From an uncultured Nitrospina sp. (GTDB taxonomy: Bacteria; Nitrospinota; Nitrospinia; Nitrospinales; VA-1): a DNA stretch of 8,310 nucleotides. Under the pieces are notes generated by a model. The model saw only the letters and a program-made list of their open reading frames with translations. It did no database searches and was not told the origin of the DNA. The position numbers and the translations under genes were made by a program. Positions 1 through 5,519 of the stretch are shown here, one piece after another. The stretch lies in assembly GCA_950072225.1 (NCBI GenBank), contig CATMOP010000074.1:1-8310 (forward strand). The letters run 5' to 3'. Position 1 is the first letter of the stretch. The number at the start of each line of letters is the position of its first letter.

Positions 1-340
1 CGGATTTTATAAAAAAGGAAAGCTGGCCCCAAATTGGATAGAGGTCGGCGGAGAGCTGAATCCATTGTTGAAGAGAGTGGCTCCCACCCGATGTGAGATA
101 ATCATGAGCGGCTTTTGGCAGGTGATAGGTCTGGTTTTTCTTGACAATGATTTCCATTGAAGTGAGGGAGTTGAGCAAACGCTCGGTGGCTTCAGGATCC
201 AGGTTCAAGGTCTCTGCGACCTGTTTTGCTGTGGCCGGTTGTTTGAGCTGATCGAACAATTTTAACTCATTAGCAGCTATGACGACGCATGCCGGTTGAT
301 AGCCCTGCAGTATTTTTCCGATTACCTTGTCCATTTCCAT
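1..340 (-). CDS. SAM-dependent O-methyltransferase, N-terminal part (runs off left edge)
   Basis: The first 113 codons of a gene that continues beyond the left edge. The product begins MEMDKVIGKILQGYQPACVV. It reads as the helical dimerisation/winged-helix domain found at the N-terminus of class I small-molecule O-methyltransferases (hydroxyneurosporene methyltransferase/BchU-like). About residues 14-40 hold the 'AANELKLFDQL' helix, followed by 'ATAKQVAETLNLDPEATERL', a helix-turn-helix-like stretch, then the beta-wing 'IIVKKNQTYHLP' and 'DYLTSGG'. The SAM-binding Rossmann domain would lie outside the window, so the methyl acceptor cannot be deduced. The ATG at 340 was chosen because AAGGAA (347-352) sits 6 nt upstream; an ATG at 343-345 is out of frame. 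It follows the smpB stop by 20 nt, so it is probably co-transcribed with smpB. The family is fairly sure, the specific function unknown. Confidence 0.75.
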   Translation of the reverse strand, partial: MEMDKVIGKILQGYQPACVVIAANELKLFDQLKQPATAKQVAETLNLDPEATERLLNSLTSMEIIVKKNQTYHLPKAAHDYLTSGGSHSLQQWIQLSADLYPIWGQLSFFIKS

Positions 341-346
341 TGCATG

Positions 347-352
347 TTCCTT
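347..352 (-). promoter_or_regulatory. Ribosome binding site of the methyltransferase gene
   Basis: On the minus strand AAGGAA lies 6 nt before the ATG at 340, inside the 20-nt gap after smpB. It decides the start over the out-of-frame ATG at 343-345. Confidence 0.6.
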
Positions 353-360
353 TTGTTGGA

Positions 361-819
361 TCAGCGGTTTCGGGATTTAATTGCCCGGTCGATTTCTCGG
401 TCAGACTCTTTTTTCTTGAGCGCGGCGCGTTTATCATAAAGTTTTTTTGCTTTGGCAATGCCGAGATCGACTTTTGCCTTTCCGTTCCTGAAAAAAACTT
501 TCAGTGGAACCAGGGTGCAGCCTTTTTCCTGAGTTTTGCCGATGAGTTTTGCGATCTCTTTTTTATGCAAAAGCAGTTTGCGTTTTCGCATGGGGTGATG
601 GTTGAATTGCGTGGCAGGGGCATAAGGATCGATATGAAAATGGTTCAACCATGCTTCCCCTTTATCAATGGTGGCGTAGCTGTCGACCAGGTTGGCTTTG
701 CCGTTTCTCAGGGATTTAACTTCTGTACCCTTCAGCACCAGTCCCGCCTCCAAGGTATCTGAGATGGAATAGTTATGTCTCGCCTTTTTATTCTGGCAGA
801 CAATTTTAATATCACTCAC
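361..819 (-). CDS. smpB: SsrA-binding protein SmpB
   Basis: SmpB binds tmRNA (SsrA) and delivers it to ribosomes stalled on broken mRNAs, so that the nascent chain is tagged for proteolysis and the ribosome is released. The sequence shows the family landmarks: 'KIVCQNKKARHNYSI' at the N-terminus, 'EAGLVLKGTEVKSLR' with the conserved G-T-E-V-K-S, 'ANLVDSYA', 'HIDPY', 'RKRKLLLHKKEI', 'CTLVPLKVFFRNGKAKVDLGIAKAKK' (quoted by position, about residues 102-127) and a basic tail ending in DREIDRAIKSRNR that is expected to become ordered in the decoding site. I prefer the GTG at 819 (152 aa). The frame stays open to a TTG at 828, which would add LIV and give 155 aa; neither start has a clear Shine-Dalgarno sequence. 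The gene is third in the minus-strand operon, between the SAM hydroxide adenosyltransferase and the methyltransferase. Identity is very secure, the exact start less so. Confidence 0.96.
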   Translation of the reverse strand: MSDIKIVCQNKKARHNYSISDTLEAGLVLKGTEVKSLRNGKANLVDSYATIDKGEAWLNHFHIDPYAPATQFNHHPMRKRKLLLHKKEIAKLIGKTQEKGCTLVPLKVFFRNGKAKVDLGIAKAKKLYDKRAALKKKESDREIDRAIKSRNR

Positions 820-862
820 GATTAACAACCGGATAAATGGGAGCTGACATGCTCTTTTTTAA

Positions 863-879
863 CAGGTTCATGCAACCTG
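863..879 (-). other. Intercistronic hairpin just after the DUF62 gene
   Basis: CAGGTT (863-868) and AACCTG (874-879) form a perfect 6-bp inverted repeat with a 5-nt loop, directly adjoining the TAG stop of the upstream gene (880-882). On the minus-strand transcript it is followed by GTTAAAAAAG, an A-run rather than a U-run, so it does not look like an intrinsic terminator. It could be an mRNA-processing or stability element between the two cistrons. The role is inference. Confidence 0.4.
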
Positions 880-1734
880 CTAGTTTGCTTTCAGGGTTAC
901 GGACTGCCCCATTCTGGCTTTCAGTTTTTTTTTGGCGTTATCTTCACGGTAAAAGATTTCCAGTTGATTCCAGCTATTGATGATAGCTCCGGGTTGACCG
1001 CCTTTCATCTGGTAATAACCGGTGACGAGTCCTTCGATGCAGTGTTTTCCAATCTGCACATTTATTGTAGCTGACGAAAGAAAGGTTTCGTGGATTAATT
1101 CGGCAGAAATATTGGTGGTGAGGTTGCCAAAGTGGTCGATATGAATGATTTCCCCATGAAGGGATGCTCCTTTTAAAAGGGGTTGCGGGAAGTCCAGGTG
1201 AACGGGTTTTAACACTCTGGGTCCCACTTTGGAATGTGCAATGCCGTTGGCAATCCACCCTGCACAGGGAGCGAATACATCGCGCCCGTGAAAGGTGTTG
1301 GAGACGTTTTTAAGAAAATATTTTTTATTGGTGATCTCATAAACCCGGCAATCGGGATGAAACCCCGGGGTGAGTACCCCGTTGTCGGGTCCGATAAAGG
1401 TCTGGAATTTGGACTGCACCACCATGGCCCTGCGGATTGCCGGGCCAAGGTTTGTTGTATTCTTTTTGGATGTAATGCCCGGGTTCTTTGGCCCGGATCT
1501 GGAGCCGCCCCCGACACCGGGGTCCACCACTACCACATGTACGGTTTTTCTGGGAAACCAGGGATAGGTGGCGTTGAGGATTAACGCGGCCTGAGTGATA
1601 TTTTGCGGTTCGATATTGTGGGTGATGTCAACGATCTGGGCATCGGGAACAATATTAAGAATGACCCCTTTCATGATACCGACAAAAGGGTCATCCAGGC
1701 CGAAGTCGGTAGTAAGGGTGATTACTGGACGCAT
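880..1734 (-). CDS. SAM hydroxide adenosyltransferase (DUF62 / SAM hydrolase family)
   Basis: A 284-aa member of the fluorinase/chlorinase-like superfamily. Characterised non-halogenating members hydrolyse S-adenosylmethionine to adenosine and methionine, using an Asp-Arg-His set to activate water; their physiological role is unclear. Visible motifs are 'ITLTTDFGLDDPFVG' (residues 5-19), 'VVVDPGVG' (68-75, D71), RR at 101-102, 'FIGPDNGVL' (113-121), 'TFHGRDVFAP' (147-156, H149) and the C-terminal-domain signature 'IDHFGNLTTNI' (199-209) plus 'SWNQLEI' (254-260). The frame is open to 1851, but the ATG at 1734 starts right at the conserved N-terminus (MRPVITLTTDFG); a longer start would overlap the upstream gene by over 100 nt. 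The chosen start overlaps the mtaB stop by 13 nt, with AGGT about 8 nt upstream, which suggests translational coupling. Oddity: about 25 residues (76-100, rich in G, K, N, S and T) separate DPGVG from RR, where the family usually has only two or so. Family assignment is strong, substrate inferred. Confidence 0.9.
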   Translation of the reverse strand: MRPVITLTTDFGLDDPFVGIMKGVILNIVPDAQIVDITHNIEPQNITQAALILNATYPWFPRKTVHVVVVDPGVGGGSRSGPKNPGITSKKNTTNLGPAIRRAMVVQSKFQTFIGPDNGVLTPGFHPDCRVYEITNKKYFLKNVSNTFHGRDVFAPCAGWIANGIAHSKVGPRVLKPVHLDFPQPLLKGASLHGEIIHIDHFGNLTTNISAELIHETFLSSATINVQIGKHCIEGLVTGYYQMKGGQPGAIINSWNQLEIFYREDNAKKKLKARMGQSVTLKAN

Positions 1735-3041
1735 CCTGTGACCTGATGTTCGCAAACCCCCTGTAGGATGACGGGGACCAAATGGTTTTTCAATGAGTCG
1801 GAACCTTCCACAATGACTGGGATATAGTTGCCGGTATGGCCTTTGAGCCACCCTGATTTTTTGTCTCGTTGATTTTCTATCAGCACGATCTCTTGTTGTC
1901 TCAAAAAATTCTCACGCAACTTGAATGCTTTGTGGTTAGCCAATTGAGTGAGGTTCTGATTTCTTTGTTTCTTTAAGTTGCCGGGAACATCGTCTTTGAG
2001 TTGGTGAGCTTCGGTGCCCCGGCGCGGTGAGTAGGAAAACACGTGTAGATAGGAGAATGGCAATTGCTCTATCAGTTTGCGGGTGTTTTCAAATCCTTCT
2101 TCGGTTTCACCGGGAAAGCCAACGATAACATCTGCCCCAAGTCCCAACCCGGGAATGGCGGTGATTGCGCGTTGAACAACTTCGAGATATTGACTGCGGT
2201 TATAATTTCTACGCATGGCTTTCAGGATTGCATCATCACCGCTTTGCAAAGGAATATGAAGGTGCGAACAGAGTTTTTCGGTTTCTGCGATGAGCCGTAT
2301 TAGGTCACTATCAATTTCCATAGGATTGATCGAACTCAACCGAACCCGGAAATCTCCTGGAAGTTCAACGATATCGCGAACCAGAGAGGAAAAAGTTTCG
2401 TTTCGATCCATTCCCCATGTACCCAGGTTGATGCCGGTGAGGGTGATTTCCTTGAACCCGGAAGTGACGGCTTGTTGGATATTATGGATAATATTTTCCC
2501 GTGTATCGCTGACCGATTTGCCTCGTGCTCTGACAACAGTGCAGAAGGAGCACTTCTCATCACAGCCGGTTTGGACTTTGATGAAGGCTTTGGTCATGCC
2601 TTGAAAATTTCGCACCGGGATAGTCCTGAATATCCGCCTTTTATGGATATCGGACATGATGATCTCGGTGGACGCACTTTTTCTCCAGGGCTGGCCGGGA
2701 TTTAGCAGTTTCCTTTTTATAAGGTTAGCGATTTCCAGCTTGTCGGCATTGCCAAGAACGATGTCGAGGCCGTGCATTTCAGAGGCTTCTTCCGGGTTCA
2801 ACTGCGCGTAGCATCCGGTAAACACGACCAGTGCATCGGGGTTGATCGCCAGGGATTTTTTAACTGCAAGACGGGAACTGGTATCACTACGTTGAGTCAC
2901 TGTACAGGTATTGATGACATAGGCATCGGCTTTTTCTTTACCGTTGACGATAGAAAAACCTTCCTGCTCGAGCAAGGTCTGCATTTCTGCTGTATCGTGC
3001 TGATTGGTTCGGCATCCTAATGTAATGCAGGCTACTTTCAT
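1722..3041 (-). CDS. mtaB: tRNA t6A37 methylthiotransferase MtaB (MiaB-like radical SAM enzyme)
   Basis: MtaB (YqeV type) converts t6A at position 37 of ANN-decoding tRNAs to ms2t6A, which helps decoding. It uses two [4Fe-4S] clusters and SAM. The 439-aa protein has the three-domain layout of the family. The N-terminal methylthiotransferase domain has cluster cysteines C10 ('TLGCRTNQ'), C46 ('NTCTVTQRSD') and C77 ('FTGCYAQ'). The radical SAM domain has C160, C164 and C167 in 'GCDEKCSFCTV', followed by 'TGINLGTWG', 'HIPLQSGDD' and 'IVGFPGETEEGF'. A C-terminal TRAM-like RNA-binding region covers about 375-439. 'NTCTVTQRSDTSSR' and the 'CRTNQ' opening favour the MtaB subgroup over MiaB or RimO. 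The ATG at 3041 begins the expected KVACITLGC strand, but no Shine-Dalgarno sequence is visible before it. It is first in the minus-strand unit and overlaps the next gene by 13 nt. Confidence 0.93.
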   Translation of the reverse strand: MKVACITLGCRTNQHDTAEMQTLLEQEGFSIVNGKEKADAYVINTCTVTQRSDTSSRLAVKKSLAINPDALVVFTGCYAQLNPEEASEMHGLDIVLGNADKLEIANLIKRKLLNPGQPWRKSASTEIIMSDIHKRRIFRTIPVRNFQGMTKAFIKVQTGCDEKCSFCTVVRARGKSVSDTRENIIHNIQQAVTSGFKEITLTGINLGTWGMDRNETFSSLVRDIVELPGDFRVRLSSINPMEIDSDLIRLIAETEKLCSHLHIPLQSGDDAILKAMRRNYNRSQYLEVVQRAITAIPGLGLGADVIVGFPGETEEGFENTRKLIEQLPFSYLHVFSYSPRRGTEAHQLKDDVPGNLKKQRNQNLTQLANHKAFKLRENFLRQQEIVLIENQRDKKSGWLKGHTGNYIPVIVEGSDSLKNHLVPVILQGVCEHQVTGCVQ

Positions 3042-3085
3042 GGATATAAAAACGTAATAAAAAGTTTCTAGATAATTTTAACTTC

Positions 3086-3115
3086 ATCTTAGACCATGCG
3101 TTGGAGTGGAATCAA
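3086..3115 (-). promoter_or_regulatory. Possible sigma70-type promoter for the mtaB operon
   Basis: On the minus strand TTGATT (3110-3115) and TAAGAT (3086-3091) are separated by 18 nt and point toward mtaB, about 45 nt upstream of its ATG. Each hexamer matches the consensus at 4 of 6 positions, so this is only a candidate in an AT-rich spacer. Confidence 0.3.
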
Positions 3116-3149
3116 CTTGTAATTTAATGGTTTAAAAAAGCCTCAAAGT

Positions 3150-3167
3150 CCAAGCTTGACCGCTTGG
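3150..3167. promoter_or_regulatory. Inverted repeat centred on the -35 element, candidate operator
   Basis: CCAAGC (3150-3155) and GCTTGG (3162-3167) are perfect reverse complements flanking exactly the 6-nt hexamer TTGACC, which is the -35 box of the rightward promoter. The half-sites are 12 bp apart centre to centre, close to one helical turn, as expected for a dimeric helix-turn-helix regulator on one DNA face. Binding here would block RNA polymerase. The sequence does not fit the usual Fis consensus with an A/T centre, so the regulator is unknown. Confidence 0.45.
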
Positions 3168-3184
3168 GGTGAGTCTGCTACTAT
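3156..3184 (+). promoter_or_regulatory. Sigma70-type promoter of the fis-glmU-glmS unit
   Basis: TTGACC (3156-3161) and TACTAT (3179-3184) are separated by exactly 17 nt, near-consensus for housekeeping sigma. Transcription should start near 3190, leaving a leader of about 50 nt before the ATG at 3242. It is the best promoter-like match I see in the divergent spacer. Confidence 0.65.
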
Positions 3185-3241
3185 CACCGCATTCTCGCTA
3201 CTTACGGTCTTGGGGAGAGCGTCACAATTTTCAAGCTCGGG

Positions 3242-3529
3242 ATGTTAATGAATCCTCCTGCTGTGCAAAAAACCAAAAAACAAGTCACCACTTTCTTGGG
3301 AAAATGGCTGGACAAATCCATCCGGCAATATGTCAGTGCGATGGATAAAACCGACAATGGGCATCTGCATGAGTTGATCATGGGAGGCATTGAAAAACCG
3401 CTGGTTGAAATTGTTTTGAGGGAAACCAACGGCAACCAGACCAAGGCCGCGAATATTCTGGGGATCAACCGGAACACGTTGAGAAAAAAAATCACCGAAT
3501 ATAAAATTAAATGCAGCAACCGGACCTAG
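3242..3529 (+). CDS. fis: Short Fis-family DNA-binding protein
   Basis: A 95-aa protein close to the length of E. coli Fis (98 aa). Its C-terminal half carries the Fis-type helix-turn-helix: 'EKPLVEIVLRETNGNQTKAA' (51-70) followed by 'NILGINRNTLRKKITEYKI' (71-89). The GNQTxAAxxxGINRxTLRKK pattern is diagnostic. 'LHELIMGGIEKPL' (42-54) fits the preceding dimerisation helix. No sigma54 AAA+ or receiver domain is attached, so it is a free-standing Fis-like protein that should bind DNA as a homodimer. The role here is unknown: nucleoid protein or local regulator. The ATG at 3242 has only a weak ribosome site (CGGG directly before it). The end overlaps the next gene's start by 19 nt, so the two are probably translationally coupled. 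It is the first gene after the promoter at 3156-3184. Confidence 0.88.
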   Translation: MLMNPPAVQKTKKQVTTFLGKWLDKSIRQYVSAMDKTDNGHLHELIMGGIEKPLVEIVLRETNGNQTKAANILGINRNTLRKKITEYKIKCSNRT

Positions 3530-4263
3530 CGGTCATCATTTTAGCGGCAGGTAAAGGATCCCGCATGCAAACTTCTCTTGCCAAAGTTCTTCTTCCTGTT
3601 GCAGGCCGTCCTCTTCTTCACTATGTGCTTGATCTTTCCTCCCGATTGAATCCTGCTCGAACTATTGTAGTGGTAGGACACCAGGCGGACCAGGTCAGAA
3701 AAACCTTTGCGGACCGGGAGGTGGAGTTTGTGGTTCAGCGCGAGCAGTTGGGAACGGGCCACGCTACACAACAAGCTAAAGAAGAATTAAAAAACTTTGA
3801 AGGGTCGGTTTTCGTGTTGTGCGGAGATATGCCTTTGATCCGATCCAAAACCTTGTTGCTCATGCTTGAAGGGCATAAAAGAAGCGGAGCAAAATGTACG
3901 ATCCTGAGCTTGAAAAGTAGTGGGTGCCATGATTTTGGCAGGATTATTCGTGATGGAAATGGTTTCATATTAAAAATTGTGGAACTCAAAGACGCTTCGG
4001 AAGCTGAGAAAAAAGTTGACGAATTTAATTCCGGGGTATATTGTTTTGATAACAAATTGTTTTTTAAAGCTTTAGAGAATATTAGCCCAAATAATTCTCA
4101 GAAAGAATATTATTTAACCGATACGATAGAATATCTGGTACAAAGCGGGTATCCCGTTCAAGCGATTCAGATCAATGATGCGAACGAGATACTGGGAATC
4201 AATTCCCGGGATGATTTGGGCCGGGCAGTACGACTGCTGGAGGAACATTACGGTCCTTCGTAG
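3511..4263 (+). CDS. glmU: GlmU-type UDP-GlcNAc pyrophosphorylase lacking the acetyltransferase domain
   Basis: The uridylyltransferase makes UDP-GlcNAc from GlcNAc-1-phosphate and UTP in the cytoplasm. All landmarks of the GlmU N-terminal domain are visible: 'LAAGKGSRM' (11-19, R18), K25, 'QREQLGTGHA' (76-85), 'CGDMPLI' (104-110, metal-binding D106), 'GRIIRD' (143-148), 'IVELKDA' (156-162), 'EFNSG' (171-175, N173), 'QKEYYLTD' (197-204) and 'EILGINSR' (226-233, N231). The protein stops at 250 residues, whereas bacterial GlmU has about 450 with a left-handed beta-helix acetyltransferase half. The next gene opens with its own nucleotidyltransferase domain, so this is a naturally short enzyme rather than a frameshifted GlmU. 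It starts inside the fis-like gene (19-nt overlap) with no clear ribosome site, implying coupled translation. Uridylyltransferase activity is likely; acetylation must come from another protein. Confidence 0.9.
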   Translation: MQQPDLAVIILAAGKGSRMQTSLAKVLLPVAGRPLLHYVLDLSSRLNPARTIVVVGHQADQVRKTFADREVEFVVQREQLGTGHATQQAKEELKNFEGSVFVLCGDMPLIRSKTLLLMLEGHKRSGAKCTILSLKSSGCHDFGRIIRDGNGFILKIVELKDASEAEKKVDEFNSGVYCFDNKLFFKALENISPNNSQKEYYLTDTIEYLVQSGYPVQAIQINDANEILGINSRDDLGRAVRLLEEHYGPS

Positions 4264-4285
4264 CTCTAATTATACCTTCCTGATC

Positions 4286-4289
4286 AGGA
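4286..4289 (+). promoter_or_regulatory. Ribosome binding site of the second nucleotidyltransferase gene
   Basis: AGGA lies 9 nt before the ATG at 4299, in the 35-nt gap after the short glmU. I see no terminator in that gap, so the genes are likely co-transcribed. Confidence 0.5.
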
Positions 4290-4298
4290 TTTTCTAAA

Positions 4299-5504
4299 AT
4301 GAAAGCCATAATCCTTGCCGCTGGTGAAGGCACCCACCTCAGTCCCTTTTCAGAAACCCGACCCATCTCCATGATTGGGGTTGCGGGACGGACTATGCTG
4401 GATAATACCTTTGCTTTGCTTAAAAGTGCTGGAATTAATGACATCTTTATTGTGGTTGGACATAAGAAGGATAAGTTGATTGAGCGGCTTCAGCAAAAGG
4501 ACCAAAATGGATTGAATCTGCATTATGTGGAGCAAAAACGCAAGCTGGGCATCGGGCATGCGGTGATGCAGGTTAAGAATAAAATATCCCCAGGTGAGTA
4601 TTTCCTGCTTTTGTATGGGGATACCCTGACAGCAGAAAATATTTTCAGCAAAGTCCAGCAATCTTTTCATTCATTTAAATGTCCGGTTGCCTCTATTTGT
4701 CTGCCTCCCTCCAACCAGATGTTTGGTAATGTTTTCCTGAATGCCCGGATGGAGATCACGAAAATTGTCGAGAAACCAAAAGGAAATAACCTGGGAAATT
4801 ATGTTCTGTCGGGGGTGTTTATATTACCGGCTTCTTTTTTCAAGTTACTGGAGTCTTCGGGGAATTCCATGGAGAAGGCATTGAAGAAAGTGGTGGCAGG
4901 AGAAGGGATGCGTGCTTCCATGTGGGAAGATGAGTGGCTGGATGTGGTTTATCCCTGGGAAATTTTAACCGCAAATAAAATGATCATGGACTCGTGGCAG
5001 GAGTCTTCCATTGCCAAAACCGCAACGCTGGAAGCTAACGTAACCCTGCACGGAATTGTGCGCATTGAGGCGGGAGCGATCATTAAATCCGGCGCAGTAC
5101 TGGAGGGACCCTGTTGCATCGGGGAGAGAAGCTACATCGGTAACAACTCCCTTATCAGGAGCTATACCTCTGTTGGAAAAAACTGTTCGGTGGGAAGCGG
5201 TGTGGAATTAAAAAACTGCGTGGTGATGGACAATTCCCAGATAGGCCGGCTTTCTTTTGTCGGAGACAGTGTGCTGGGTGAAAACGTGGATATGGGGGCA
5301 GGGTGCATGACCGTGAACCGGACAGTGGACTGGAAACCCATTTCCGTGAAAAACGGAAAGCGGCCCATGGGAACGGGAATGACAAAACTTGGGGCTTTTT
5401 TGGGTGACGGGGTTGTTGTTGGAGCCGGAAACACCCTTGAACCTGGCATGGTCGTCGCACCTGGGAAAATTCTTCCCGCATGCTACTCCGTAACACAAAA
5501 ATAA
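4299..5504 (+). CDS. Archaeal-type sugar-1-phosphate nucleotidyltransferase/acetyltransferase (GlmU-like), NTase site altered
   Basis: A 401-aa two-domain protein resembling the archaeal bifunctional GlmU-like family (ST0452 type). Residues 1-230 are a nucleotidyltransferase fold: 'MKAIILAAGEGTHLSPFSET', 'LLLYGDTL' (103-110, D108), 'KIVEKP' (155-160), 'YVLSGVFILP' (168-177) and 'DVVYPWEILTANK' (215-227). About 235-395 is a left-handed beta-helix of hexapeptide repeats such as 'ITKSGAV'-like 'IIKSGAVLEG', 'CCIGERSYIG' and 'SVGKNCSVGSGVEL', followed by the family-typical 'MGAGCMTVNRT' (332-342) and 'TKLGAFLGDGVVVGAG' (362-377). The expected acetyltransferase reaction is GlcN-1-P plus acetyl-CoA to GlcNAc-1-P. 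In the nucleotidyltransferase loop, the Arg of GxGTR is His (H13) and the Lys of RPKxM is Ile (I23), so nucleotidyl transfer may be weak or absent. I infer that it supplies the acetylation missing from the short upstream GlmU. It sits 35 nt after that gene and 15 nt before glmS. Confidence 0.82.
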   Translation: MKAIILAAGEGTHLSPFSETRPISMIGVAGRTMLDNTFALLKSAGINDIFIVVGHKKDKLIERLQQKDQNGLNLHYVEQKRKLGIGHAVMQVKNKISPGEYFLLLYGDTLTAENIFSKVQQSFHSFKCPVASICLPPSNQMFGNVFLNARMEITKIVEKPKGNNLGNYVLSGVFILPASFFKLLESSGNSMEKALKKVVAGEGMRASMWEDEWLDVVYPWEILTANKMIMDSWQESSIAKTATLEANVTLHGIVRIEAGAIIKSGAVLEGPCCIGERSYIGNNSLIRSYTSVGKNCSVGSGVELKNCVVMDNSQIGRLSFVGDSVLGENVDMGAGCMTVNRTVDWKPISVKNGKRPMGTGMTKLGAFLGDGVVVGAGNTLEPGMVVAPGKILPACYSVTQK

Positions 5505-5505
5505 C

Positions 5506-5509
5506 AGGT
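5506..5509 (+). promoter_or_regulatory. Ribosome binding site of glmS
   Basis: AGGT at 5506-5509 lies about 10 nt before the ATG at 5520, in a 15-nt gap. The gap is far too short for a glmS ribozyme or a separate promoter, so glmS appears to be expressed from the upstream unit. Confidence 0.45.
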
Positions 5510-5519
5510 CGAAACAAAT

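Noticed and set aside
289..762. 157-codon plus-strand ORF opposite smpB
   Set aside because: It lies antisense to the clearly conserved smpB, has no recognisable domain, and is explained as a shadow frame.
863..879. Rho-independent terminator between the DUF62 gene and smpB
   Set aside because: In the direction of transcription the hairpin is followed by an A-run rather than a T-run. Read on the other strand the T-run precedes it.
1735..1851. 39-residue N-terminal extension of the DUF62 protein
   Set aside because: It overlaps the C-terminal coding sequence of mtaB in another frame and precedes the conserved MRPVITLTTDFG start, so it is not part of the gene.
4230..4330. Possible frameshift splitting one full-length GlmU into two genes
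   Set aside because: The downstream gene begins with a complete nucleotidyltransferase domain of its own and a ribosome site, so the two are not halves of one broken GlmU.
5505..5519. glmS ribozyme upstream of glmS
   Set aside because: Only 15 nt separate glmS from the previous gene, and no ribozyme core is visible.
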